A stretch of 64,000 nt of DNA, taken from Buxus sempervirens. Lineage: Eukaryota; Streptophyta; Magnoliopsida; Buxales; Buxaceae. This document shows, piece by piece, positions 22,931 through 34,040 of this stretch. The first letter of the stretch is position 1. The number at the start of each line of letters is the position of its first letter. Both the position numbers and the translations under genes were made by a program. The stretch covers positions 21,247,829 through 21,311,828 of the forward strand of contig OX387187.1 in the NCBI GenBank assembly GCA_947561395.2, given 5' to 3'. Below the pieces are notes generated by a model. That model searched no databases and was not told the origin of the DNA. It worked only from the letters and a program-made list of their open reading frames with translations.

Positions 22931-25177
22931 CTACTGTGCAGGATCACCCCCGCGTCCTCTACCCCGCGCTCCTCTACGGCCTCTACCTCGAGATGATCGG
23001 CGCCTAGAATATGCCAAAAGGCGCTCGGCCATGTAGCGCGGTCTCCGACCCACAATGGACTAAAGCTGATACTCCAAGCAATAGTCTGAAAGGTCAGGAG
23101 GCGAGTCAGGAGTAGAATCTGGTGAGGAAGCCTCAGGCTCAGCAAGAACAGGCTCAACTAGACCTTCAGCCACAGCGGTCTCCGCTCCCGCAGCTCCAGA
23201 AGGCCCGGCAGTAGTAGAAGAAGGGCCAGGAACAGAAATATCTGGGTCAATGGGAATAAAGTCAGAAATTGTAGCATCAAAATAAACCAAGAAGGGGAAA
23301 TTAAAGAAAACTTGCCAGGGATGTCTGCAACAAGAACTGGGGGATCCGGGACAATCGAGTCAGCAACAAGGATGCCCTCCAGCTCAGGAGCCATCACTGG
23401 AGATGAGGGGCCCACAGGATCAGCTACAGCAGCAGCTACAACCAGGTCAGCAGCTGGGGCGTCCTCAGGTTCAGCAGCCCGAACCGGAGATGGATTAGGA
23501 ACAGGAAAATCGGGCTCAAAGGCAGCATCATGATTTGGGACTGGACCCTGCAAAAGCCAAACCAGTTCATATCAGAACAACAGAGAAACATGGAAATGAA
23601 AGAGATAAAATTATAAAGAACTAGATACTTGGCTAGCCCTAAGCTCAACAACCAGAGCCTCCAGCTCTCTAATCTTGGCATCTCTCTAGGCCACGACCGC
23701 ATCGTGCTCGGCAATCAAATCATCCACAGAGGCCCGCTGACTCTGGAACCGGTCCCGGAGAGCATTCAACTCCTCTACCTGTCAACAAAAAAGGGATTAG
23801 AGTCAAAAATACAGAATTAAAGGAAATGAGATGAAAAATGCAGATCATAAACTTACAGTGTCATCATGGACCCGGATAAAAATCCCGCTTATCTCGGTCA
23901 CCCCGACGTGGGTGGGCCGGTCCATCAGACAGCCAATGGATACTCTCTGGATCCAATCATCGTACTCCCCGGGTACAGTAAGCGCCTCCGCATCCTCCCA
24001 CTGATCAAACTGTGCAACATCAAATCTGGGCAGAAGGATGGTAGGACCGACAGGAGGTGGAGGAGTAGGGATGCGAGGAACGTTGGTATGCTAAAAGTAC
24101 AAGCGCTCGCCTAAGTACATAATCCTACCAAGTCTCCCAATGAAACACTGGTAGGATTGGTGTCGCACATCTCGCTCAAAAGCGTCCTGCACCATCTCCT
24201 GACGAGCAACCTCATCATCTACATCCTCGAAGCGGGCCAATATAAGCTGCAATCAAAATAAAAAGTGTCAGATATAAGGATAGTGTTGAAGGAAAAGAGA
24301 ATAAGGATGGGCGAGGAAAATTTACATCAGAGCGGCGAACTCTGGGGCACCAGACACGGGGGAGGGACGGAAGTATGTCATGTGTGTATACATGAATATC
24401 TGGCAACAAAAGAAAACAAGTTAGAAGAAGATAAAAGAATTTTCAAAAGAAAGTTAAGCAAAAGTATTCTTTACATGTAAGATCTATCAGAAGAATCGGC
24501 AGTTGATACCATTTTCTCTCGGAGCAACCAGACCGCGGATAACTCGGCTCAGGCCGGCTAATATAGTCCCATATATCAACCGGCCCCATGCTAGCCGCCG
24601 GGTCTGTTGAAGATCTCTCAGGGCATCCAAGAAAACAGGACTGACCGACATCGTATCCTCCTGGAAAAAGCAGCTACCCAGCATCAACAGGAAGACCCGT
24701 CAAAAAAGAGGGACAAAACCATTATGAGCCTCAGCGATAGTAGCGCCTCCGGTCAAGGTGATCAGTAATGCCGCCGAGTAACCAGCTCATAGAAATCCGT
24801 CCACTCCTGCCATCCCAAGCAGCCTCAGGAAGATCCTCATACCCTAGAAGGGTGCCAATATCTACAGCAGAAGGACACTCCATCTCTAGGGTCCTACCCG
24901 TCAAGGGGATGCCAGTGAGCATGACAAAATTTGACAGACGAATCCCCAACTCAACATCCGGTAGATGGAAAGACTGTGTGTCAGGAAAGTACCGCTCCAG
25001 CATGGCAAAGATGAGAGAGCAGTCAGCTCGGAACGACGGGATAAGCAGAAAATGATCAACATGGCATCTACGGAACTCCCGTCTGAGTCCGGGAGATAAG
25101 GTCTGATACAGCCAAGGAAAGAAGGAGGACCAGGGTTTAGATGATATAGGAGTGGTGTATGTTGGATGTGGGAGCAA
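22931..25177 (-). pseudogene. PMD antisense gene of Tat element 2 (decayed)
   Basis: Paralogue of the gene at 785-3730. The PMD core is in 25177-24475 (FHLPDVELGIRLSNF, LTGI, GSCFFQED, GRLIYGTILAGL). Later exons match at about 24399-24326, 24246-23857, 23778-23629 and 23547-22931, ending in an RG-rich tail. Breaks are a frameshift at about 24730, stops at 24733-24731 and 24489-24487, and TAG codons at 24093-24091, 23688-23686 and 23062-23060. The 24093 TAG aligns with a CAG Gln codon in the intact paralogue. No ATG precedes the core, and the N-terminal RG linker of paralogue 1 is absent. LTR family II promoter sequence abuts the core instead. Confidence 0.75.
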
Positions 25178-25277
25178 TTGGGGTTAGAGAGAGGAGCATT
25201 CGGATGGAGACAAGTGGTGGAAGGAAGCCAAGAATCAACAAAGGGAGCCAACCCAAAGAAAGGGGGCTGCTGGCCCC

Positions 25278-25284
25278 TTTTATA
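25278..25284 (-). promoter_or_regulatory. TATA box ahead of PMD gene 2
   Basis: TATAAAA on the minus strand, followed by AGGGGCCAGCAGCCCCC. It lies directly below the family Y array (first unit at 25297) and about 100 bp before the PMD reading frame. Confidence 0.65.
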
Positions 25285-25296
25285 AACAAACTTAAT

Positions 25297-25545
25297 GTAT
25301 CTGACCATATAGGTCGGATACACTAACCCCTTAGTGTATCTGACCTATATGGTCGGATACACTAACTCCCATTTGTATCCGACATAAAATGTCGGATACA
25401 AAACATGATAATTTTGAAAATTAAATGCCGCCGCGAATTTATCGGGGATTCGGCGCGAATCTCGCTGGCGGATCTCCTTGTATCCGATGAATAGTATCGG
25501 TCATGCACAAAAATACGTGTATCCGACATTTAAGATCGGATACAA
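25297..25545. repeat. Palindrome array, family Y, PMD gene 2 promoter
   Basis: Units begin at 25297, 25336 and 25375 (39-bp period). After a gap of 105 bp come units at 25480 and 25519, again 39 bp apart. The three-plus-two layout is repeated at 27339-27590. Confidence 0.9.
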
Positions 25546-26125
25546 ATCCGATATTTACGGATTTAGCCCCTGGATATTCGCAGATTCATCCAATACTCTT
25601 AGATATTCACAGATTTGGTCCCTGTGAAATTTTGCTTTAAACCCTGGGATATTTTACATGTTTGGATATTTACGGATTGCCCCTCGAGATATTTTCTTGC
25701 GCCACTCGCCACGTGTGCAGCCTTTTTCCACGTGTGCAACTTTTTGGGTTTTGCTGCTCAGAAACTTCGACAGCTCATATCTCCTTCATCGGGACTCCGA
25801 TTTGGGCAAACTCAGTTGCGTTAGAACCGTATCGGAGCCCTCTATCCAGTGACATAGGGCTAAGCACCTGGCATGGGGTTCGGCGAAAAGTCAACTTTCG
25901 GCTCCCCTTCCAGTTTGACCATCCTGCAGAACCTTCATCCGGACTCCGATTCCAGCAAACTCAGTTGCGTTGGAACCATGTCAGGATTCTCTATCCATTG
26001 AGATAAAGCAAGGTGGCAAATTATCACTTGATCAAAAAGTCAAATTTTCACCCCTTAGGGTTTGACTTTCTTCCCGGGGTTTGCATTTTCGACTCTTCCG
26101 AAAGCGCAAAAATGAGGTGCTTACA

Positions 26126-28156
26126 CACCTCCTAACAGTTCTAAACGAACACAACAACTTCTCTTTCTTGTCTAGATCAAATACAATATTTTTCTAAACG
26201 TAAACCACGTGTATAGAACATGAAAACGTGATTTCCAATCCATTCTCTTACCTTAATCCACATGAAAATCTCCCTTTCTTTCTCTTCTTTTAATCTGTTT
26301 AGAAAGTGCACAAAAATCAAAGCTTGGAACTCATGCATGGAAGAGGCTAACGACTGGCTCCACCAACTCCACATAACAAACAACAAGTGGGGCAATCAAA
26401 GAGTCTACCAATCAAGGCCAATCATGCATGCATTGAATGAAAGATGAAACACATGAATCTTTATAATCTATATGCACAAAAGTGATGTATGTGTGTGCTC
26501 ATGTGCGCCATGAGATGGCTAACAATTCATACACAAAATGGCCTAGCATGGCTCTAGTAGATGTGTGAAGATGTGCATGCATGCATAAGAATAAGGAGAT
26601 CACCTAGCATACATAATCATAAGGGCAAAAATAAAGCTAACATGCATCACCTAAGATCCTTCACATGGCCGAATCCCTGCAACTTATTCTCATAGCCTAC
26701 AAACACCTAAAGAAGGGAGGAGAAGGGGGATTACATGAAGGGGTACACAAGATTTGCTCTTAAAAGGGAACATGCTCCCTCCAATATAGAATCCAACATA
26801 CACAACCGATGGCCGAAAACCCAAAAGAAGACATGCGGAGAAATCTCTCCTCCTCCCATTTGATCACGCGTAGGGTCTCCCCTACCTTAGGAGACTTCCA
26901 TGGTACAACAAATTGAAAGAAAAGCACATGCAAACTAGGTACTAAAACAAACTTTCACCAAGTAGAAAACAAACTCCTTAAACATCTTTAGAATACCTTA
27001 ATTTTTATATATGTGAAAGAAAGCATGGCAAGAAACAATACCTTGGTGTTTTAACACTCTTTTGAGGTGTGTAGACTCCTTGCAGCACAACAATGGCCGG
27101 AACCTCTCCTTGTGGCACCAACAACAGGTCCTTCCCCTTTTGCTTGGATGAAAAAGAAGAAGAAGGGAGACGGGGAGGGTATATTGGTCAAGGAAATGGT
27201 GTTTGGGGTGTGTGTGGGCAAAGAAAGGGGGAATAAGGAGGGTTCGGATCAAAGACTGGGGGAGAAGGGGTGGAAATGAGCAAAAGGGAGCCAACCCCGA
27301 CCAAGGGCAGCTGCTACCCTTTTTATAGGCAGCAGTTTGTATCCGACATAATATGTCAGATACACATGGCTTGGTGTGTATCCGACATAATATGTCAGAT
27401 ACATTAAGCCCCCTTTGTATCCGACATAATATGTCGGATACAAACACAATCATTCCGAAAATTAAATGCGCTCAGAAAATCTGTCAGAAAATCCGGCGAG
27501 ATTTCAGGGAAGATTTTTTTGTATCCCGCATATTATGTCAGATACAAAGAAATATATGTATATCAGGCATATTTCATCGAATACAAAAAGGCGAATTTTT
27601 TATATTTACAGATTGCCCCCCGGATTTGATCGATTTGACAACCGAGATATTCGCAGATTGCCCCTGGCTATCTACAGATTAATCCCTAAAATATTTTGAA
27701 CATTTTGGATATTTACGAATTAATCCCCGAGATATTTATCTGCGTTTTCGCCAAGTGTGCTGCTCTTTTGCCACGTGTGTAGTTTCCGGTCTTGCTACCC
27801 TAGAACTTCAACTGCTCATATCTTTTCATCTGGACTCCAATTCTGGCAAAATCAGTTACGTTAGAACCGTATCGGAGTCCTCTATCCATTGGGATAGGAT
27901 TGAGCAGCTGATCTGGGGTTTAGCAGAAAATCAATTTCTACTCCCCTCAAGTTTAACCGGCCCATAACTTCTTCATCCGGACCCCGATCTGAGCAAACTC
28001 AGTTGCGTTAGGATCATGTCGGAATTTCCTAATCATAGGGAAGAAGTATGATGGCAAATTTGAACCTGATCAAAAAGTCAACTTTTGTCCCCTTAGGGTT
28101 TGACTTTCTTTGCTGTCTTTTAGCACCTTCTTTTTTTTATCAAAATTTGGGTGACA
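26126..28156 (-). repeat. LTR family II copy, 5' portion
   Basis: On the minus strand it starts TGTCACCC at 28156, a divergent form of the family start, then follows the family U3. It has the duplicated CAAACTCAGTTGCGTT-like box (27847-27862 and 27994-28009), a family Y array, a TATA box (TATAAAA at 27321-27327), a pyrimidine-rich leader, and a donor-like AAGGTATTG near 27045. The 3' part is missing, cut at 26125 where the copy upstream of PMD gene 2 begins. No gene was recognised. Confidence 0.65.
27339..27590. repeat. Palindrome array, family Y, in LTR family II copy
   Basis: Units begin at 27339, 27378 and 27417 (39 bp apart), then after a 104-bp gap at 27521 and about 27560. The unit at 27417 is perfect: GTATCCGAC, 7-nt centre ATAATAT, GTCGGATAC. 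The array lies just upstream of a TATA box at 27321-27327. Confidence 0.9.
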
Positions 28157-28269
28157 TTCACATTAATAAATAACTGTTTAGGCAATTAATCAAGGAATTG
28201 GGCATATTTTGTTAAGATAACATGGTTTTAAGGTTTGGAATGGTGTTTTCTATTTATTTTCAGTTTTGA
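28157..28269. other. Short spacer between two LTR family II copies
   Basis: AT-rich. It is the left flank of the solo LTR at 28275-31022 and, with that LTR removed, would continue into 31028, possibly as part of a family III LTR. Confidence 0.35.
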
Positions 28270-29343
28270 GCAATTGTGCACACCTAATTTCGGATCGCAC
28301 GCGAGGCGCATGCAAAATGATGCGTGCCTCGAGATTTGTTTGGAGTTGCCACTGCCTGATGGGGTGCAGGCAGACACCTGGGTGCCTATGTTTGTCTATT
28401 GAGGCTTGGTCTGCGGCTAGAGATTCTAAGTAGGTTCTCGGTTGCGGTCTAGGGAAGTCCGTAGACACCCCAGTCCACCCCGTCAAGTGACGGGTCCCAT
28501 AGGTTTCCCTAGTTTGAGTCAACTTTGGTCTCTCACTCACTCGATTCCTAATCCAGCATTCAATTCGGTTAAGGCTGGCGGGACCGCCAAAGCGGTGTGG
28601 GTCCCTTTACTTGATTTTATCTTTTTAGTTAAAGATGAGATGAGTCTGATTGGGTGGGCCCCGTTGGAAGGCCCACAGTATCCTTGGTGGGCTTGGTTAA
28701 GCCCACGTGTCCCCTGGTGGGCCTCAGTCTAGCCTGAGAGGCCCTTTGGGCTTTGGTTCAATGAATTGATTTTATTTTGAAATTCAAGTTTGATTATTTA
28801 AGTGGATTTCATGCCAAAGTGGGCTGGGATTGCTTTGTGGGCCCTTGAGTGGGCCACACAGTTGGTTGCCAAGTGATTTTTAGATTATCTTGATTAACTA
28901 AGCCGAAATAAATGAGCCAGGCTTTGGGCTTGGGGCCCTTTACCTGGGCTTGGGCTTGAAAGCCCAAGGCTTCTTGAGTTAGGGTTTGGAAACCCTAACC
29001 TTGTTTTGCTCAATGGGCTTAGTTGGCCCGACAGGCCCTGCCCATGGTCTCGGCCAAACCATGCCTAACTTTAATCCAACATGTTCCAAAATTGGGCATT
29101 GGTGGGCCTCCAATGGGTTTGGCCCACTCAACTAACTTGGTTTATCTTGATTTAACAAAAATAAGTTTGTCGGGCTTAGTGGGCCCCGTTGGAAGGCCCA
29201 CTAAATCAAATTGGACCGGGTTGGTCCATGACCCATCTTGGGTCTCCGGTTGATCCGAAAACCCTCCTAGTTCATCCGGATTGATCAAACAAGACAAGAA
29301 AATAGCACAAGATCATGAAAATAACAAAAATGGCATTCTGGCA

Positions 29344-29450
29344 GTGTAGCCGGCCTAAGATGCCGGTTACACATAAGGACCAGTGTATCCGACATCTTTG
29401 GCCGGTTATGAACAAGGCCCTGTTGATCCGACCTGAGTTGTCGGATCAAC
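29344..29450. repeat. Palindrome array, family Y variant
   Basis: Three units with starts equivalent to 29346, 29385 and 29424, 39 bp apart. The last is an 11-bp perfect stem, GTTGATCCGAC (29422-29432) and GTCGGATCAAC (29440-29450), with a 7-nt centre. The first has GTGTAGCCGGC against GCCGGTTACAC. Confidence 0.85.
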
Positions 29451-30619
29451 CTAAAAACTTGGGTTTTCAGATTTTTGCATTGGGCATGGGTTCTTGGGCT
29501 TCTTGGGGTGTTCCAGTGATTGTGTGGGCTCCTGTGTGAGCCCACATTGGTTCTGGAGATGAGGAATCACCTCATCTCTCGGTCTCCTTTGGGGTTTCTA
29601 CAGCAAGGAATCATGGGGTAGGGGAGCATGCATGTTGAAACCATCAAGTCAGCAAGCTAAAAGGGAGAAGGGCTCATGGCCATTCAAGCATGCAAGAACC
29701 TATCATACTGTCTAAGTATGTTTCATGGCAGTGAACCAAGATCGTAAGCATACTAAATAACCAACAAAAAAACAGCAAAGAAAGGATGAGAAGGGGGGTT
29801 AAGATGGGGGATACATTAGACTTGCTCATATGAGGAACATGCTCCTCTTGATGATAAAAAGAAAACCCAGTAAACACCAGCAAACCAGTGGCCGAATGGT
29901 GGTTGCATGACCACTTTCCAATCACCCAAACCACTTTCCATCCTCTCTTTATACTACCAAATCCCTTACCATTCTTGCCATATGGGAATAACCACTCTTA
30001 AAATGGCCTAAAAGAGACTAATGGAGGGGGGAAACATGCTTGGAACCATGGGAATAACACATACATGGTAAAAAAACCCAACATGCTTTGATCATGCTTA
30101 TTTTGACATATGTTACATAAAAGATAGTGGGGAAGCTTACCTTGAAGTGCAAACTCCCTTTGGAGTTGTGCTTGAGGTACCTTGTGGCACCACCACACTT
30201 TGGCAGTACCTCCTCCTCTCCAAATGATCTCCAAGACCTCCTTCTTCTCACTTGAATGTGGTGGAGAATGGTGGTGGAAAATGGTGGTAGGGGGTTTAGG
30301 AAGCCATGAAGAGAGATGGGAGAGATGGGAGAGCTTGGGAGAGATGGGAGAGAAGAACAATGGGCTAACCAAAATGTGCTCCAACCCCTAATGCATCCCA
30401 CCCCCTCCCCTTTTATAAGAGAGGTTGCTTAAGGGTTAAGAAAGACCAATTTTTAAATATGTTATCAAAAGTGACTTTTTTATTATTATTTCTTACTTGT
30501 GACTTATTACTTTTATTTAATGGTTAAGAAAGACTCTTTTGTTAATATTTTTTACTTAGTGGTTAAGAAAGACTCTTTTTGTTAATATTTTTATTTACTT
30601 AAGGGTTAAGCAAGGGGAC

Positions 30620-30648
30620 GTCCACGTGGCGCAGTTTGCCACGTGGAC
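30620..30648. repeat. G-box inverted repeat in LTR family II U3
   Basis: Arms GTCCACGTGGC (30620-30630) and GCCACGTGGAC (30638-30648) are a perfect 11-bp inverted repeat around GCAGTTT. Each arm holds CACGTG, the plant G-box bound by bZIP and bHLH factors. It lies about 200 bp upstream of the TATA box. Confidence 0.75.
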
Positions 30649-31027
30649 AGTTTATTTTTGACCAAGGATTACCCATAACTCTCTCATTTGAGCTCCTATT
30701 CTAGCAAACTTAGTTGCGTTGGAACCTGATCGACATCCTCTATCCACTGAGCTAGAGTTTAGCAGCAAATTCAAGGTTTAGCAGAAAGTCAACTTTCTGC
30801 TCCCCCTCAAGTTTGACCGCCCGCAAAACCTTCATCCGGACTCCAATTCCAGCAAACTCAGTTGCGTTGGAACCGTGTCGGGATTCTCTATCTACCGAGA
30901 TAAAGCAAGGTGGCCAACTATCACCTAATCAAAAAGACAACTTTTTGTCCCCTCGGGGTTTGACTTTCTGCCAGAGTTTTCATTTTCAGCACTTCCAGGG
31001 GTGCAAAAATAAGGTGCTTACAGCAAT

Positions 31028-32263
31028 TTCTTACTTTCGATATTATATTTCTGAATATTTGCATATAGTTTCATTGATAAATGGGCAAAATCATTGTTTT
31101 TCCTCCATGTATCTCGGAGTAGTAAAAATCCTCTCTCATGTATCTTGGGATGAGATGTTTATGGTTGATTGGGAACTTATTCTATTGTTAAGAATATCTT
31201 ACTTTTGAGACAAGTTATTATTAAATATATTTTGGTTGTGCATTATGTCTAGCGGGCAGTGCTTACTGTGGATCCATAGTTAGCTAGGAAGTGAAAGGGA
31301 ATTATCTTTATAAGTTAAACTTGTCTCCCACTTATGCTCCTGTCGTGTATCTCAACGAGGCCTTCCTGTATCTAGTCGTGCTACAACAATCCCGACTCGT
31401 CGTGTATCTTGACCTAGTCTTTGGTCGTATATCTCAGCATTAGTTTTATTTGGATTACCACCGTGCGCCTTAATAAGACATTGGCTTACAGGTGCTCTTT
31501 ATTGGTCATGCTTATAGTTTACTTGTGACTCGCACCTAAGAGCTATATTTTGGCCGTGCTTGTAGTTCACTCGTGGCTTGCACATGTACTAGTATCCACC
31601 GTGTATTGTCCAGTGTCTATATATATATGATCGGATTGGTATTCCCCTGATTGGATAGTTGCAGTTGATTGGATTGTACGCGTCAGCCCACCGTGTATCT
31701 TGGGGGTGATCCGCATTGATGGTTGACGAAGGATGGATGATCGTGTATCTTGGCTCCATATCATGTAAGCTCGTGAGGTGGTGAACTTGGGCACAGAAGT
31801 CGCTTATCAAGTGGTTTCAGTTCATGAGTCCTGTCATGTCACATTTGCGTGGTTTGGTTTGATGATTGCTTTGAATATTACTATCGTGTTTTGATTTAAT
31901 CGTTATACCTCATGACTCTACTTTTGTAAAGAAATTAGACTGTTTGATTCCATGCATCTTGCTACTTGTTGAAATTTATATCTCATTCTGGTTTTCACTA
32001 TTTTTCAGGTACTCTTGGTGAGATCGACAAGCATGGGGATAGTATGTAAAAGGTGTAGCCAATAGTTGTGAACCAGTTATGAGTTCAAAAGCAAATTGTA
32101 AATGTTAAGATTAATTGCTAATGAATATCATCTTTATGTTCCTCATAATAACTTTGATAAAGACATGAATAAAAGTTTTAAATTATTCTGGATTTTAGTT
32201 GCTTTGGCCCACATACAATAACTCTTCGGGGTTGGACAATTGATCCAAAATTGGGGCATTACA
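31028..32263 (+). repeat. LTR family III, 3' portion (copy i)
   Basis: Ends TTGGGGCATTACA, close to the GGGGTGTTACA end of the copy at 38451-41844. It shares the conserved block TGCTACTTG...TTTTTCAG (acceptor AG at 32007-32008). CGTGTATCT recurs several times between 31330 and 31750. The left part is missing. No gene was recognised; the short ORFs across 31567-31810 overlap one another and show no domain. Confidence 0.55.
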
Positions 32264-33058
32264 CATTTCCTTTATTTAATAAAATCTCTAAGTTAATGAA
32301 TAGGTTTCATTTATATGAGAGATAATGGCATGTTCGTAATTTGTGTGTGTGTAGGAGAGTGGCAAGGTGGTAATTACATGTGTCTTGATGGGAGAAGGGT
32401 AAACTTGGAAATGCCTTGAGGAATTTGGGGAGAAATTGTTTAAGTGGGAAGTGGGAGTGTTTGCCCCATACATATAAACCCCAAAAAGAAAGGCAAACCC
32501 TCCATTCTTCTCCTCTTTACTCCAAACCCTCTCTTCCTCACTCTCTTCTCTCACTCTCCACTCTCTTCTCTACCCCATTCTCTTTCATCTTGTGGGCAAA
32601 GTTGAAAGGAACTCTTGCTAAAGAAGAAGGAGAACTCAAAGGCTTGGTGTGATTTTCATTTGGTGGAAGCTTGGAGGATTTGTAAAGAAATCTTCAAGGA
32701 GCTCAAGGGAGAGCTGTTCTTGGGTTGCTTTAGGAGCAAGAGGTCATGTTTGCTTGCTTGAATCATGTAAGCAACACCCTTCCAACCCAAAACCTTCTTG
32801 TTTCTTGATTTGAAAAGATTTGAGATTTAGGGTTTTTGTATATTCATGATTCTTTGACGAATAGGAAGTGTATGTGTTAAGGGTTAGATTAATGCTAAGT
32901 AATAGCTCATCCTAGAGGAGTTTAATAGACAAAAACCATATCAAATGGGTTAGATTTGAGAAAAACCCCAAAAATCTCGCGTCTGGGATTTTCTCGACCT
33001 GGAAATCGCCAGGGTGCTTGGCATAGTGCCCATTTTATTTCTTGTCGATAGGCAAGGC

Positions 33059-33080
33059 CGCTCGAGCTCCATTGCGAGCG
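33059..33080. repeat. CGCTCG hairpin in family III leader intron (copy ii)
   Basis: Arms CGCTCG (33059-33064) and CGAGCG (33075-33080) around a 10-nt loop, with related GCTCGA motifs to about 33180. It corresponds in place and sequence to 43389-43410 and 63343-63368. Confidence 0.6.
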
Positions 33081-33580
33081 CCCCGCCTGTGTATTTTTAA
33101 AACTCAGAACCCAAGATTTGGATTTTTAGGTTAAGCCGAGTGCTCGACCCTGTGCTCAAGCTCGATTGCAGGCGTCCATCCATAGTTTTGTATATTTTGG
33201 GATTTTAGGGTAAATTCGACTATAGATTATTTTTATTTAAATCCAACCTATGTACAAATAGGGTTAGGTGTCTAGGAAGTGTTCCCACTGGAATTATCTC
33301 AAAATTCAAATTAACCAAGAGTTTGGGTACGTTTTACTGAACTAGGTTTTGTTAAGAGTTTCGGTTCCAAATTTCTGTAGAAATGATATATTTTAATTCT
33401 ACCACTTGGAACACCTTTCAAATGATCCTTGGCAGTAAAGGATCAAAGCCAAAACAATGTTGTAAATGTTCTTAATGAGTTGGGGCCCAGGTTGCCCAAA
33501 TTAATGTTTGATGCATGATTTAATACCATGAGAATGTCTTGTTGCTATTGGTTACTATTATAGCATGTGATATATTATGA

Positions 33581-33710
33581 AGGGCATTGGCCCAATTGTT
33601 TAACATGATATGAAGGGCATTGGTCTAGTGTTTGACATATGTATGGAGGGCAGTGGCTCGGTTCCATGAGATAATGAGAAAGGGCATTGACCCAAGTTGA
33701 TATGGGTAAG
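33581..33710 (+). repeat. Tandem repeat, four units of 33-34 bp
   Basis: AGGGCATTGG-type units begin at 33581, 33614, 33647 and 33681. Each includes a small GGGC...GCCC or similar inverted pair. Confidence 0.75.
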
Positions 33711-33935
33711 GCTATGAAGCTACCCTTTGAAATTGTACATGCGTGAATGGCATGAGATGTTATACATATTGAATTAAAGGATACTTGCATAATGAACAAT
33801 TTTAAGTTATGGATCCATAAATCTTAAGTAGGTAAGTTTGTATATAATGCCATGACTGAGTTACTATTGTTTTTGTATTATCATCTTGTATCATCCCGGC
33901 ACCAAGCAACATCGATGGCCGATGCCCATAGCTAC

Positions 33936-34040
33936 GGGGAATCGGTATGGATGCCTAACATCAAGGGGAATCGGCATATGAATGTCTAACATCAGGGGGA
34001 ATCAGTGTTGGATGCCTAGCCCACCATGAGGAATCGGTGG
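33936..34040 (+). repeat. Tandem repeat, four units of about 30 bp
   Basis: GGGGAATCGG-type units begin at 33936, 33965, 33996 and 34028, with GGATGCCTAACATCA between them. Confidence 0.7.

Larger units (their letters stand above)
25178..26125 (-). repeat. LTR family II U3 upstream of PMD gene 2
   Basis: Read on the minus strand it starts TGTAAGCACCTCATTTTTGC at 26125 and matches the starts of the family II copies at 28156 and 31022. It contains the duplicated CAAACTCAGTTGCGTT box (25807-25822 and 25956-25971), CACGTGT boxes near 25710-25740, two blocks of family Y palindromes, and a TATA box at 25278-25284. Homology to the copy at 26126-28156 continues to about 25200, where the PMD coding sequence begins. 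Confidence 0.7.
28275..31022 (-). repeat. Solo LTR, family II, with perfect TSD
   Basis: 2,748 bp. Read on the minus strand it starts TGTAAGCACC and ends GGTGTGCACA, flanked by GCAAT at 28270-28274 and 31023-31027. It contains the duplicated CAAACTCAGTTGCGTT box (30705-30720 and 30853-30868), a G-box inverted repeat (30620-30648), a TATA box (30411-30417), a leader with a donor-like CAAGGTAAGC near 30145, a family Y palindrome array (29344-29450) and a GGGCCCA-rich 3' part. TGTAGAAACCCC at 29601 could be the start of a separate nested unit, but the outer TSD fits the full block. Confidence 0.75.
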
